A stretch of DNA of 64,000 bases from the NCBI GenBank assembly GCA_045589495.1, contig JAZNPF010000003.1:1-64000 (forward strand), given 5' to 3'. The notes under the pieces are model-generated. The model searched no databases. It was not told the DNA's origin and saw only the letters and a program-made list of their open reading frames with translations. Shown one piece after another: positions 15,666 through 24,916 of the stretch (position 1 is the stretch's first letter; every line of letters starts with the position of its first letter). The position numbers and the translations under genes are program-made. The DNA is from SIG455 sp045589495 (lineage in GTDB: Bacteria; Bacillota; Clostridia; UMGS1810).

Positions 15666-17102
15666 TTACATCTCTTTGTCTGCCAATGGCAATATAATTG
15701 TAAATTCACTGCCAATATTGGGTTCGCTGAATACAGAAATACTGCCTTTGTGAGCCTTAACAGCCGCATTGGCAATTGCAAGGCCAAGACCGGTACCACC
15801 GGTTTCTCTTGCTCTGGCTTTATCGACACGGTAAAATCTTTCAAAAATGTGTTCAGTATCTTCCGGACGCATGCCAACACCATTATCACGGATTACAATA
15901 TGTGCGTTCAAATCCTTTTTATCAAGTATTACATTTACTTCTCCGTAACGTTTCGTATACTTGATTGCATTGTCACAAATATTATAAATAGCCTGAAAAA
16001 GCGTATCTTTATCCCCTAATATATATATTTCTTTGTCAGCAGTAAAATTCAATGCAATTTCAGAGTTTTTTGCAAGCGGATATAAAGTCTTGATTATATC
16101 CGATACTACGTCTCTCAAATCAAGCAATTCAAAGTTATTTTCTACTTTTTCTGTTTCCGTATCTATTTTGGTGATACTTAAAAGTTTATTTATAATTCTG
16201 TTAAGTCTGTCCACCTCGTTATTGATATCACCCAAAAATTCATGTATCTGTTCTTTTGGAATATCCGGGTTCTGAACTATTGAGTCCGACATCAGTTTAA
16301 TAGAACTTAGCGGAGTTTTAAGTTCATGAGAAGCATCTGATACAAACTGTATTCTTTGCTGTTCAATTCCGGCAAGTTTTTCTGCCATAGTATTAAACGC
16401 AATACCCATACGTGCAATTTCGTCATTACCACGGATATCCATTTTTTCGTCAAGAATACCATCGCTCATAAGGGTTATCTTTTCAGTAAATTTTATAATT
16501 CTGCGTGTCATCAGGTTAGCAACAACAAATATAACAATACCTATTAAAAGGCAACTGAGAACAGAAAGCAATATCAATTCGTCTTTCACTGCAGAAACAA
16601 ATATTCCTATCTTATCAGACGTGAAAGTTGCGTTAACAGCACCAATAATTCCATCTGATGTTTTTATCGGAACAGACACATCAATCACATCATATCCTGT
16701 AAGTTCATCTTCATAAGTATCATTTCCCTCTTCGCCGCCAAGAGCAGTGATTACAGTCTGCTTAACCTGTGCCTTGCCAAGTATGGCGTCATTTCCGTGT
16801 GAATCATAAATAGCAAGAGAGTCTTTATTGATAATCATCACACGATATTTTTCGTCAAGGAGTAATGTTTTGAAAAATGCATCAAAATTTTCGTTAATAC
16901 TCATATTATCTTCGCTCATATAATTCCACGCAAAACTTGAAATCATATTTGCTGTTTTTGAAGCATTCATTTTTTCCTCATTAAGAAGGAAGTTATATAT
17001 AGAACCAATTATATAATAACTGAACAGCGTCAGCGTAAGTATAAGTATAAGGAAATACGTAAGTACAAGGCGTACAGTGATACTGTCAAAACGTTTACTC
17101 AG
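15666..17102 (-). CDS. Membrane sensor histidine kinase, probable CTG start
   Basis: Order: membrane segment 1 (about 10-32), extracytoplasmic sensor domain, membrane segment 2 with VLSCLLIGIVIFVVANLM, HAMP, HisKA with the phosphorylated His in SDASHELKTPLSS, and HATPase with NAIKYTKRYG, RDNGVGM and GGTGLGLAIAN. The first ATG in frame (16970) would remove membrane segment 1, yet the frame stays open and hydrophobic upstream to a CTG at 17100-17102 that overlaps the response-regulator stop by eight bases in the sequence CTGAGTAA, where ATGAGTAA would be usual. I therefore place the start there, giving 478 residues. It pairs with the response regulator immediately upstream. The signal sensed is unknown. 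Confidence 0.85.
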   Translation of the reverse strand: MSKRFDSITVRLVLTYFLILILTLTLFSYYIIGSIYNFLLNEEKMNASKTANMISSFAWNYMSEDNMSINENFDAFFKTLLLDEKYRVMIINKDSLAIYDSHGNDAILGKAQVKQTVITALGGEEGNDTYEDELTGYDVIDVSVPIKTSDGIIGAVNATFTSDKIGIFVSAVKDELILLSVLSCLLIGIVIFVVANLMTRRIIKFTEKITLMSDGILDEKMDIRGNDEIARMGIAFNTMAEKLAGIEQQRIQFVSDASHELKTPLSSIKLMSDSIVQNPDIPKEQIHEFLGDINNEVDRLNRIINKLLSITKIDTETEKVENNFELLDLRDVVSDIIKTLYPLAKNSEIALNFTADKEIYILGDKDTLFQAIYNICDNAIKYTKRYGEVNVILDKKDLNAHIVIRDNGVGMRPEDTEHIFERFYRVDKARARETGGTGLGLAIANAAVKAHKGSISVFSEPNIGSEFTIILPLADKEM

Positions 17103-17781
17103 TTTCTTTAAAATAGTAACCAGCCCCCCACTTCGTCATAATATAATTCGGTTCAGCAGGATTAGGTTCAACCTTTTCTCTTAACCGTCTGATATGAACA
17201 TCTACCGTACGGGCATCACCGGGGTAATCATATCCCCAAATCATATCAAGCAGATTCTCTCTGCTATACACTTTTCCGGGATTACACACAAACAAATCCA
17301 TCAAATCAAATTCTTTGCTTGTAAGGTCAACAGTTTTATCGTTAACAGTAACCTTACGCTGATTATAATCCAAAGTGATATCACCGATATTAAGCCTCGA
17401 TTTTCCTCCGGGTTTGCCAACAGGGGTAACTCTTCTCATAATTGCTTTTACACGTGCTTTAAGTTCAAGTATGTTGAATGGTTTGGTAATATAATCGTCA
17501 GCACCATACTCAAGACCGAGGATTTTATCCATTTCTTCGGTTTTGGCAGTAAGCATAATAATAGGAATACCGGAAAACTCTCTTATTTTCTGGCATACGG
17601 TCAGACCGTCTATTTCCGGCAACATAAGGTCTAATATAATAAGGTCAAGGCTTTTGTCATGTGCAAGACGCAACGCTTCTGCGCCGTCATAAGCCGTTTC
17701 AACAGTATAACCTTCTTGTTCAAAGTTGAATTTAATACCTTTTACAAGTAATTTTTCATCATCTACAATCAAAATTTTCAT
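17095..17781 (-). CDS. OmpR/PhoB-family response regulator
   Basis: A 228-residue DNA-binding regulator. The receiver domain (1-115) has the acidic pair D7/D8, phospho-acceptor D51 in IILDLMLPEIDG, T78 and K100 (YITKPF). The C-terminal winged helix (about 130-225) has TSKEFDLMDLFVCNPGKVYS and the recognition region DARTVDVHIRRLREKVE. It should be phosphorylated by the histidine kinase whose gene overlaps its stop codon. It starts ten bases after the ComEA-like gene, so the pair appears to be the tail of the dnaG-rpoD operon. Confidence 0.95.
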   Translation of the reverse strand: MKILIVDDEKLLVKGIKFNFEQEGYTVETAYDGAEALRLAHDKSLDLIILDLMLPEIDGLTVCQKIREFSGIPIIMLTAKTEEMDKILGLEYGADDYITKPFNILELKARVKAIMRRVTPVGKPGGKSRLNIGDITLDYNQRKVTVNDKTVDLTSKEFDLMDLFVCNPGKVYSRENLLDMIWGYDYPGDARTVDVHIRRLREKVEPNPAEPNYIMTKWGAGYYFKETE

Positions 17782-17790
17782 ATTATACCT

Positions 17791-18180
17791 CTATTCAACA
17801 GTTAAATAATCACGTATTTGAGCATAGGTTTTTTCGCCTATACCATCAATAAGTTTAATCTCTTCCACTTTAGTAAAAGAACCGTACGCATTCCGGAATT
17901 CAATTATTTCCATTGCAGTCTTTTCCCCGATTTTAGGAAGTTCACACAGTTGCTCAATTGTAGCGGTGTTGAGATTAACTTTTTTGATGTATACTTCTCT
18001 GTTATCATCTGCAGTTTGAATTTCCTCATCAATATCAACACTTTCAATATCAATGGGTTCAATATTTTGAACAACATTCCTGCTGTCAAAATACTCTCTG
18101 ACAAAAGTTCCCGCAATACACGCAGCAACAACTACACCTATTGCAACTACCCAGTTATAAGATTTTTTCATATTTATCAT
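17791..18180 (-). CDS. ComEA-like helix-hairpin-helix DNA-binding protein
   Basis: A 129-residue protein with one N-terminal membrane anchor (YNWVVAIGVVVAACIAGTFV), an acidic linker, and a tandem helix-hairpin-helix domain with KVNLNTATIEQLCELPKIGE and IKLIDGIGEKTYAQI. This is the DNA-binding module of ComEA, the receptor for incoming DNA in transformation. The SLBB domain found in full-length ComEA is missing, so it is a short form, and no other competence genes lie nearby. Its ATG overlaps the rpoD stop codon (ATGA), indicating translational coupling. Confidence 0.85.
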   Translation of the reverse strand: MINMKKSYNWVVAIGVVVAACIAGTFVREYFDSRNVVQNIEPIDIESVDIDEEIQTADDNREVYIKKVNLNTATIEQLCELPKIGEKTAMEIIEFRNAYGSFTKVEEIKLIDGIGEKTYAQIRDYLTVE

Positions 18181-19316
18181 TCCAAAAAGTCTTTTAATCT
18201 TTTACTTCTGCTTGGGTGACGAAGTTTACGCAATGCTTTCGCTTCAATCTGACGAATTCTTTCTCTTGTAACTTTAAACTCGCGACCTACTTCTTCAAGT
18301 GTTCTTGCACGTCCGTCATCAAGACCGAATCTCAAACGAAGAACCTTTGCCTCACGGGCAGAGAGAGAGGAAAGAACTTCCATAAGTTGTTCTTTAAGAA
18401 GTTGGAATGCAGCAACTTCAGATGGCGATGGTGCATCTTTATCCTGAAGAAAATCTCCGAGTATGCTATCCTCTTCCTCACCTATCGGTTTTTCCAAAGA
18501 CACAGGTTCCTGAGCAATCTTCATAATTTCGCGAACTTTGTCCTCACTCATATTCATCGCTTTTGCAATCTCATCAACATGAGGATCTCTACCAAGTTCC
18601 TGCAGAAGAACACGTGATACACGCATAAGTCTGTTTATGGTTTCCACCATATGAACAGGAATACGGATAGTTCTTGCCTGATCTGCAAAAGCACGGGTTA
18701 TTGCTTGTCTTATCCACCATGTTGCATAAGTAGAAAACTTAAATCCTTTTGTATAGTCAAATTTTTCAACCGCTTTTATAAGACCAAGGTTACCTTCCTG
18801 AATAAGATCCAAAAAGAGCATACCTCTACCAACATAACGTTTGGCAATTGATACTACCAATCTCAAGTTCGCCTCTGACAGACGTTTTTTTGCTGTGCTG
18901 TCGCCTTTAGCCATACGTTCAGCGAGTTCAATTTCTTCATCAGCACTCAAAAGCGGAACTTTACCGATTTCTTTAAGATACATACGAACCGGATCATCAA
19001 TACCAATACCATCGGGAACAGAAAGGTCTATTTCCTCTTTATCATTATCGTCACTTTCGTTCTGTATTGCTTCAAGTTCTTTTTCCAGATCTTCAACAAC
19101 CTCAACACCGTTTGATTCTATTTTATCATAAATAGCCTCACGTTGACGCTGATCAAGATCAAAATCAATAAGTGCTTCGTCAATTTCATTAAAAGAAAGT
19201 ACGCCTTTTTTCTTACCGATTTCAATAAGTTCTTTAATAATTAGTTTTTTGGTTTCAGCAGGGTTGGAATTCAAATCCGGAGTTTTAACCTCGTTATTCA
19301 CCTGATTTTCAGCCAT
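18177..19316 (-). CDS. rpoD: Primary sigma factor SigA/RpoD
   Basis: A 379-residue housekeeping sigma factor. Region 1.1 is at the N-terminus, followed by an acidic linker (SDDNDKEEIDL) and regions 1.2-2.4 with GNLGLIKAVEKFDYTKGFKF and FSTYATWWIRQAITR, the -10-recognition helix. Region 3 follows, then region 4 with the -35 helix-turn-helix (LEEVGREFKVTRERIRQIEA). It directs core RNA polymerase to the TTGACA/TATAAT promoters seen throughout this window. It lies 19 bases after dnaG, the conserved dnaG-rpoD macrooperon arrangement of Bacillota. Confidence 0.98.
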   Translation of the reverse strand: MAENQVNNEVKTPDLNSNPAETKKLIIKELIEIGKKKGVLSFNEIDEALIDFDLDQRQREAIYDKIESNGVEVVEDLEKELEAIQNESDDNDKEEIDLSVPDGIGIDDPVRMYLKEIGKVPLLSADEEIELAERMAKGDSTAKKRLSEANLRLVVSIAKRYVGRGMLFLDLIQEGNLGLIKAVEKFDYTKGFKFSTYATWWIRQAITRAFADQARTIRIPVHMVETINRLMRVSRVLLQELGRDPHVDEIAKAMNMSEDKVREIMKIAQEPVSLEKPIGEEEDSILGDFLQDKDAPSPSEVAAFQLLKEQLMEVLSSLSAREAKVLRLRFGLDDGRARTLEEVGREFKVTRERIRQIEAKALRKLRHPSRSKRLKDFLE

Positions 19317-19335
19317 TTTTGTATTTGCTCCTTCT

Positions 19336-21063
19336 TTAGTTATTTTTCTTTATCATATTATTTAACTGTTCCACATTACCGCTATTTAGAGTTTCATAAA
19401 TCTTTTCCCTGCGGATTTGTTCCTTGAGGGTTTTAAGATAATCTTTAAATGCTTTACTCTCATCAGTAATGTGAGTATCAATACTTAAAATTCGTGCAAG
19501 TTCCTTGGTGTTATCCTCATTCAGCGTCACCATCATAAGATTAATGTCAATGCTTTTTCCTGAATCATATACAGTTTTAATATAATTATATATTTCAAGC
19601 AGCGATCCGCTGCCAAAGAGGTCATTACTCAAAGTCTTTCCATACAGTTCATATAACTGATGGTTAGAAATTAAAAGTGCAAGCAAATATTCACGGGTTA
19701 TATCAGTTTTATTTCTGCCGCCTTGTATCTTTGCTTTATCTATAACTTTAGCAGGATTACTCTTTTTTGGTGATTCTACTTTCTTAATACCTAATTGTGA
19801 ATACAATGATTGTGAAGAAATGCCGGTTAAAACAGAAAGTTTGTTCACATAAACATCCAGTTCAACCGGATTGGTTATAAGCATAAGATACGGCATAAGT
19901 TCATCGATATAAGACACTTTTTGCCCGTCAATATTTATGTCATATTTTTCCCTATAATATTCTATTAAATACGTAATATCGGTCTTTCTCGTTTCAAGTG
20001 CAGAATTAAACGCATCTTTCCCCATTTTCTTTATAAATTCGTCAGGATCTTTCCCACCGGACAAATACATAACAGATGCCTTAATCTCTGCCTGGCGCAT
20101 AATCGTGATAGCACGGTTTGTTGCCGTTCTTCCCGCACCATCGCTGTCATAACAAATTACCGCCTCTTTAAAATATTTCTTTAATATTTTTGCCTGCTCC
20201 TGCGTAAGTGCAGTTCCAAGAGTGGCAACTGCGTTGGGATATCCGTTCATAGCAAGTGCAATAACATCCATATACCCCTCAACAAGAATAACAAAATCTT
20301 CTCTTGTACGCTTTGCATTATTCAAAGAAAACAGATTTTTTCCCTTACTGAACACCAATCCTTCGGGCGAATTAAGATATTTGGGTTTGTCGTCATTTAA
20401 AACTCTGCCACCAAATCCTATTATATTATCCCGTTCATCAAATATGGGAAACATAACTCTGTTTCGGAATCTGTCATAATACTTACCGTTATCATTTCCG
20501 GTAATAAGCCCTGCTTTTAAAATATCACCGTCTGTGTAGCCCTTTTCTTTAAGATATGAGAACATATCGTCCCAACTGTCTTTTGCATAACCAAGCCAAA
20601 AATTTTTTGCCCAAACACCGTCGATTTCACGTTTTTTAAAATACTCAACAGCATTTTTGCCGGTTTTTAAATTTTCAAAAAACTTACTCGCAGCGGCTTT
20701 ATTGATTTCATACATAAGTTCTCGTTCTTTTTTCTTTTCATCGCCACGACTGAAATCTGATGAATCCGGTTTTGGCAGTTCAATATTGGCACGTTCCGCA
20801 AGACGAGTAACAGCCTCATAAAATGATATGTTTTCAATCTTCATCAAGAACCCGATTGAGTTTCCGCCCTCACCGCAGCCGAAACAATGAAAAATACCTT
20901 TTTGCGGTGACACAGAAAATGATGGTGTCTTTTCATTATGAAAAGGACAAAGCCCCTGATACGAAGAACCGGAGCGTTTTAAAGATACGTATTGAGAAAC
21001 AAGTTCATATATATCATTTTTCTCTGCTATTTCCTGTATAAGATGATCAGGAAACAATGGCAT
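19336..21063 (-). CDS. dnaG: DNA primase
   Basis: A 575-residue primase. The N-terminal zinc-binding domain has the C-x2-H ... C-x2-C set in CPFHNEKTPSF and FHCFGCG (residues 39-63). The RNA polymerase core and Toprim domain follow with VILVEGYMDVIAL and ICYDSDGAGRTATN, and a DnaB-binding helical C-terminus ends the protein. It makes RNA primers at the replication fork. Start at 21063, where AAAGGATGAT is well placed; the ATG three codons earlier touches the ribosome site and is less likely. It is upstream of rpoD in the macrooperon. Confidence 0.97.
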   Translation of the reverse strand: MPLFPDHLIQEIAEKNDIYELVSQYVSLKRSGSSYQGLCPFHNEKTPSFSVSPQKGIFHCFGCGEGGNSIGFLMKIENISFYEAVTRLAERANIELPKPDSSDFSRGDEKKKERELMYEINKAAASKFFENLKTGKNAVEYFKKREIDGVWAKNFWLGYAKDSWDDMFSYLKEKGYTDGDILKAGLITGNDNGKYYDRFRNRVMFPIFDERDNIIGFGGRVLNDDKPKYLNSPEGLVFSKGKNLFSLNNAKRTREDFVILVEGYMDVIALAMNGYPNAVATLGTALTQEQAKILKKYFKEAVICYDSDGAGRTATNRAITIMRQAEIKASVMYLSGGKDPDEFIKKMGKDAFNSALETRKTDITYLIEYYREKYDINIDGQKVSYIDELMPYLMLITNPVELDVYVNKLSVLTGISSQSLYSQLGIKKVESPKKSNPAKVIDKAKIQGGRNKTDITREYLLALLISNHQLYELYGKTLSNDLFGSGSLLEIYNYIKTVYDSGKSIDINLMMVTLNEDNTKELARILSIDTHITDESKAFKDYLKTLKEQIRREKIYETLNSGNVEQLNNMIKKNN

Positions 21064-21173
21064 ACGTATCATCCTTTCTTAAAAAATTCAAACCAACTAT
21101 ATATTTAATTCATTCCAGCCTTTTTTCAATATTCGACACAAACTTTTAAATCCCTTTTTTTAAATAAACAATT

Positions 21174-22157
21174 TTAATTAGGCATAAACAAATCATCAAA
21201 AAGCATAATGCTGTAATTATCAGTCATTCCGGCTATATAGTCACACACAACCGTATGTAACGGAAATTTATCCAACAGTTTTTTATACTCGTCCGGCATC
21301 TTATCTTTATTTTTATAAAAATAAGTATAAAGTTTTTCAATCACCATTGCTGCATTATCGTCACGTTCTGCCAGAACGTTATACACTCTGTCAAATAAAA
21401 ACTCTCTTAAGCCCATCATTGCATTCGTCATTTCATCAGTCATCGATACACTTTTATTCTTTACTGTTGTATATACAGTATCAGTAATAAGATTATCTAT
21501 TCTGTCCGAATGGCTTTTCCCTAAAACATCAGTATATTTTTCAGGCAAATCCTTTTCTTTCAATATACCCGCACGAATAGAATCGTCAATATCATGGTTT
21601 ATATACGCAAATCTGTCTGCAAGTTTTACTACCCTTCCCTCTTCCGTATATGCTTCGTTATCACCTGAATGATTAAGCACACCGTCACGCACTTCATACG
21701 TCAGGTTGAGTCCTGCACCATCACGTTCAATATGATCTATAACTCTTAAACTCTGTTCATAATGCTTGAACCCATCCGGATTGAGTTTATTGAGTATCTT
21801 TTCTCCAGCGTGTCCAAAAGGTGTATGTCCCAAATCATGTGCCACACATATTGCCTCAACAAGTTCTTCGTTAAGCCCTGCCGCTTTAGCAATGGTACGC
21901 GCAATCTGTGCCACTTCCAGAGTATGTGTAAGACGTGTCCTGAAATGGTCATTGTCAGAAGTGATAAAAACCTGCGTTTTATGTTTTAACCTTCGAAAAG
22001 CCTTACAATGTATAACTCTGTCCCTGTCACGTGCAAATTCAGTACGCAACGGGCACATATCCTCATACTTCACTCTGCCTTTACTGCGGCATGACGGCAA
22101 TGCATAGTCAGCAAGACTGTTAAGTTCAGCATGTTCCAGTTGTTCACGTATTGTCAT
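21174..22157 (-). CDS. dgt: HD-domain dGTP triphosphohydrolase
   Basis: A 327-residue enzyme of the deoxynucleoside triphosphate triphosphohydrolase family, which removes tripolyphosphate from dGTP or other dNTPs. HD metal ligands are visible: TRLTHTLEVAQIA (first His), CVAHDLGHTPFGHAGE (His-Asp) and NHDIDDS (last Asp). The N-terminal FRRLKHKTQVF motif is typical. It lies about 110 bases upstream of dnaG on the same strand, a frequent clostridial arrangement linking dNTP control with priming. The ATG is preceded by GAGGTGAATC. Substrate preference cannot be predicted. Confidence 0.93.
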   Translation of the reverse strand: MTIREQLEHAELNSLADYALPSCRSKGRVKYEDMCPLRTEFARDRDRVIHCKAFRRLKHKTQVFITSDNDHFRTRLTHTLEVAQIARTIAKAAGLNEELVEAICVAHDLGHTPFGHAGEKILNKLNPDGFKHYEQSLRVIDHIERDGAGLNLTYEVRDGVLNHSGDNEAYTEEGRVVKLADRFAYINHDIDDSIRAGILKEKDLPEKYTDVLGKSHSDRIDNLITDTVYTTVKNKSVSMTDEMTNAMMGLREFLFDRVYNVLAERDDNAAMVIEKLYTYFYKNKDKMPDEYKKLLDKFPLHTVVCDYIAGMTDNYSIMLFDDLFMPN

Positions 22158-22208
22158 ATCGATTCACCTCTTCAAAAACACAACATTTCCTTTTATATTT
22201 ATATACAA

Positions 22209-22254
22209 CAAAAAGCGCAAAATTCCTCTATTTAAGATAAGAATTTTGCGCTTT
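22209..22254 (-). terminator. Terminator after the SulP/DUF1653 transcript
   Basis: Perfect 14-base arms (22212-22225 and 22241-22254) with a 15-base loop and a T-rich tail on the minus strand, directly after the DUF1653 stop codon. Confidence 0.85.
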
Positions 22255-22257
22255 AAT

Positions 22258-22473
22258 TCATTTTTCTTCAATCAGTTCAAAACGTTTAAACGTTTCTCCG
22301 TCACGTTCAATGACTTCGTCCCACATATTCAAAGGACGTACCCATACATCTCCGTCACCGTAAAGGGCTTTGTATACAACCATATCTTCCAATGTTTCGC
22401 TATGTTTTGCAACAGCCACCACTTCATACAAATTGCCCTTGAAATGCTTATAAATACCAAGTTTCATATTCAT
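22258..22473 (-). CDS. DUF1653-domain protein
   Basis: A 71-residue protein matching DUF1653: GIYKHFKGNLYEVVAVAKHS, then MVVYKALYGDGDVWVRPLNMW and a C-terminal RFELI. This compact beta-rich domain is widespread in bacteria and of unknown function; a nucleotide- or RNA-binding role has been guessed but not shown. It follows the SulP gene by eight bases on the same transcript, ahead of a strong terminator. Confidence 0.85.
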   Translation of the reverse strand: MNMKLGIYKHFKGNLYEVVAVAKHSETLEDMVVYKALYGDGDVWVRPLNMWDEVIERDGETFKRFELIEEK

Positions 22474-22481
22474 TCTGCCTT

Positions 22482-24107
22482 TCAGTTATTCGTAAGAAGT
22501 GCTTTATCAACACTCCAGTAGAAACAATGTTCACCAATAAGGTCAACTACACCCGACCGTTGCATCATTTCCTTTACAGAAGGCTGAACACCGCAGAAAG
22601 AAAGTTTTACATTACGTGCAATTAGATTCTCACATATCTCATACAGATTCTGTGCGCCCGATGTGTCTATTGCAGATACACCGCGCAAAGAGAATATTAT
22701 TTCATCATAATTTTCCATTTGTTCAACGGCATCGTTGAGTTTTGAACAGTTGCCAAAGAATATGCTTCCCGTAATATACATAACAACTGAATTTTTATGT
22801 GTACCCTCAACATCTTCATCACTGCTGCGTAATTTTTCGTTCTCAACTTTTGATACGTTTATCTCTATTTTTGAAGATTTAACAACAAAATGCATAAACG
22901 AAAATGCAACACCGACAATAATGGCGATTGTAAGGTCAAATAGCACTGTACAAATCATAGTTATCAAAAACTGTGAAATAGCACTTTTGAAACGTTTTGA
23001 AAATATGTATCTTATTGTTTCCCACTCATTCATTCTCCAAGCAGTAACCATCAAAACACCGGCAAGTGCAGCAAGTGGTAATTTAGCCATAAGTGAACCT
23101 AAAAGGAACATTGACAAAAGAAGTCCCACAGCATGAATAATTCCTGTAAGCCTTGTAACACCGCCCGACTTTATTGCAACGCTTGTACGGGCAATTGCAG
23201 CAGTTGCAGGTACTCCGCCAAAGAAAGGAATGATAATATTACCGATTCCTTGTGCAATAAGTTCCTGATCGGCATTGAACGGTTCTTTTTTCATACGTGC
23301 TGCTGCTGATCCACAAAGAAGACTTTCTATCATAGCAAGCATTGCGATTGTAAATGCAGAAGTAATAAGTTGGCTGCACATATCAAGATTGATAGCAGAA
23401 AGTGTCAAACGTGTTTCAGGAAAAAGTGTACGCGGAATCTCACCGACAACGGCAACATCAAATCCTGCAATATTACTTACTAAAGCCGCAATTATTATAG
23501 ATACAAGCGATGACGGAACAATATTGTTCCATTTTTTGGGATAGAATACCATTATAAGTATAACAAGCAAACCTATTATAACGGCGAACCAGTTGGGTGA
23601 AAATCCTAAAGTACCATAAGAAAAAAGTTTTGCAAGTGCAGATTCACCTACAGAAGTTGTGCCGAAGAAATTATCTATCTGACCAAGTGCAATTATAATA
23701 GCAATACCGGTTGTAAATCCGGTAACAACAGGCATAGGGATAAAACTTACCAGATTCCCCAGTTTGAAAACGCCAAACAACAATAGCAGAATACCTGCAA
23801 TAAGACACGCAACAAATACACCCTGCATACCGAATTTTGCAACTATTGTAATAAGTACAGCCGTCATGGCACCTGTAGGCCCTGAAATCTGGAATGATGC
23901 ACCAGAGAATGCGCTTATTATAAATCCGGCAATAATAGCGGTTATAAGTCCTGCTGCAGCATCTGCACCGGAACTTACACCAAACGCAAGCGCAAGAGGA
24001 AGTGCAACGGCAGTAACAGTAAGTCCTGCCATAAGGTCTTTTGAAAAACTTTTTCCGTTATATCCTGAAAATTCACGTCTTAAATCACAAATAAAATTTT
24101 TAATCAA
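22482..24107 (-). CDS. SulP/SLC26-family anion transporter with STAS domain
   Basis: A 541-residue inner-membrane transporter. About 12-14 helices cover residues 25-410, with the family motifs ALPLALAFGVSSGADAAAGL and FSGASFQISGPTGAMTAVL (the anion-binding region). A cytoplasmic STAS domain occupies about 435-535 (SLRGVSAIDTSGAQNLYEIC). Family members move sulfate, bicarbonate, fumarate or other anions, often coupled to sodium or protons; the substrate here is not determinable. It lies 26 bases downstream of the LUD gene and 8 bases upstream of the DUF1653 gene, so all three probably share a transcript. Confidence 0.93.
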   Translation of the reverse strand: MIKNFICDLRREFSGYNGKSFSKDLMAGLTVTAVALPLALAFGVSSGADAAAGLITAIIAGFIISAFSGASFQISGPTGAMTAVLITIVAKFGMQGVFVACLIAGILLLLFGVFKLGNLVSFIPMPVVTGFTTGIAIIIALGQIDNFFGTTSVGESALAKLFSYGTLGFSPNWFAVIIGLLVILIMVFYPKKWNNIVPSSLVSIIIAALVSNIAGFDVAVVGEIPRTLFPETRLTLSAINLDMCSQLITSAFTIAMLAMIESLLCGSAAARMKKEPFNADQELIAQGIGNIIIPFFGGVPATAAIARTSVAIKSGGVTRLTGIIHAVGLLLSMFLLGSLMAKLPLAALAGVLMVTAWRMNEWETIRYIFSKRFKSAISQFLITMICTVLFDLTIAIIVGVAFSFMHFVVKSSKIEINVSKVENEKLRSSDEDVEGTHKNSVVMYITGSIFFGNCSKLNDAVEQMENYDEIIFSLRGVSAIDTSGAQNLYEICENLIARNVKLSFCGVQPSVKEMMQRSGVVDLIGEHCFYWSVDKALLTNN

Positions 24108-24133
24108 TGTAGTCAGTCCTTTTTTATTTTAGT

Positions 24134-24772
24134 TTAATATCCTAACTCCTCAGGGAGCAAAAACACTTTTATTCTTCCTGATGTACGCTGAAATGAATGC
24201 ACGGTATATGTACAACATATCCTATCAGAACTATGGCAATTAGTACAATGTCCATTTACGCGGCATCCGGTATTTTTTTCAAGACGAATGCAATTGGCAG
24301 GCGCAGCAATACCTTTAACACGTTCAATGGCTTCGTCAATATTCTTAACAACTTTATTATATCCTACAACAACAATAACGTTTTTCGGTCCAAAAGACAG
24401 TGCAGCAACACGGTTTGCATTTCCGTCAACATTATAAAGTTCACCGTCTAAAGTTATTGCATTACTGCTTGTCAGAAACCAATCACCATAAAACGCTTTA
24501 CGCAGAACATCAATCTGGTTTCCGTCATCGTCACATCTGCCCCTGTAATAATAATCATACCCGTCATTAACAAGCATATCAATAACACCTGTTTCCTTCA
24601 AAGTTGCAGAACCACCGGAAAAAACCGTTTCATCTTTCCCGATTAAACCAGAAATCTTTTCAAGTAATTCTTCTTTAGAATCAACAACATAAGCATCCAT
24701 ATTATTCTTTCTGAGTGCTTCCGCTGTGGAATTCAATCTTCTCAAAATATTCTGTTTAAGATTATTGTCCAT
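24134..24772 (-). CDS. LUD-domain protein (LutC/YkgG-like)
   Basis: A 212-residue protein of the LUD family, with the characteristic VFSGGSATLKETGVIDML, FLTSSNAITLDGELYNVDG and KNVIVVVGYNKVVKNIDEAI segments. LutC belongs to the LutABC lactate oxidation complex, but this stand-alone clostridial form has no LutA or LutB neighbour, so its role is open. It ends with a Cys-rich region (GCRVNGHCTNCHSSDRICC) not needed in LutC that could hold an iron-sulphur cluster. It is the first gene of the transcript leading to the SulP gene and is divergent from sigK. Confidence 0.85.
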   Translation of the reverse strand: MDNNLKQNILRRLNSTAEALRKNNMDAYVVDSKEELLEKISGLIGKDETVFSGGSATLKETGVIDMLVNDGYDYYYRGRCDDDGNQIDVLRKAFYGDWFLTSSNAITLDGELYNVDGNANRVAALSFGPKNVIVVVGYNKVVKNIDEAIERVKGIAAPANCIRLEKNTGCRVNGHCTNCHSSDRICCTYTVHSFQRTSGRIKVFLLPEELGY

Positions 24773-24803
24773 AGAAAATTCCTCCTAATTTATCAACATC
24801 AAT

Positions 24804-24832
24804 ATTTTATATTATTTTGACGATAAAATCAA
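24804..24832 (-). promoter_or_regulatory. Sigma-A promoter of the LUD-SulP-DUF1653 transcript
   Basis: Minus-strand TTGATT (24827-24832), 17 bases, TAAAAT (24804-24809). Confidence 0.6.
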
Positions 24833-24857
24833 CAATTATTTTTATAAACAGACATGC

Positions 24858-24885
24858 ACACACAAAAAACAATGTTCATATAATT
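24858..24885 (+). promoter_or_regulatory. Possible SigK-type promoter of sigK
   Basis: An AC dinucleotide in a CACACAC run, about 17 bases, then CATATAATT at 24877-24885, one base from the SigK -10 consensus CATANNNTA. This is consistent with autoregulation of late mother-cell sigma, but the motif is weakly specific. Confidence 0.3.
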
Positions 24886-24916
24886 TAAGGTATAGAATAA
24901 TCTTGGAGGTGCGTAA

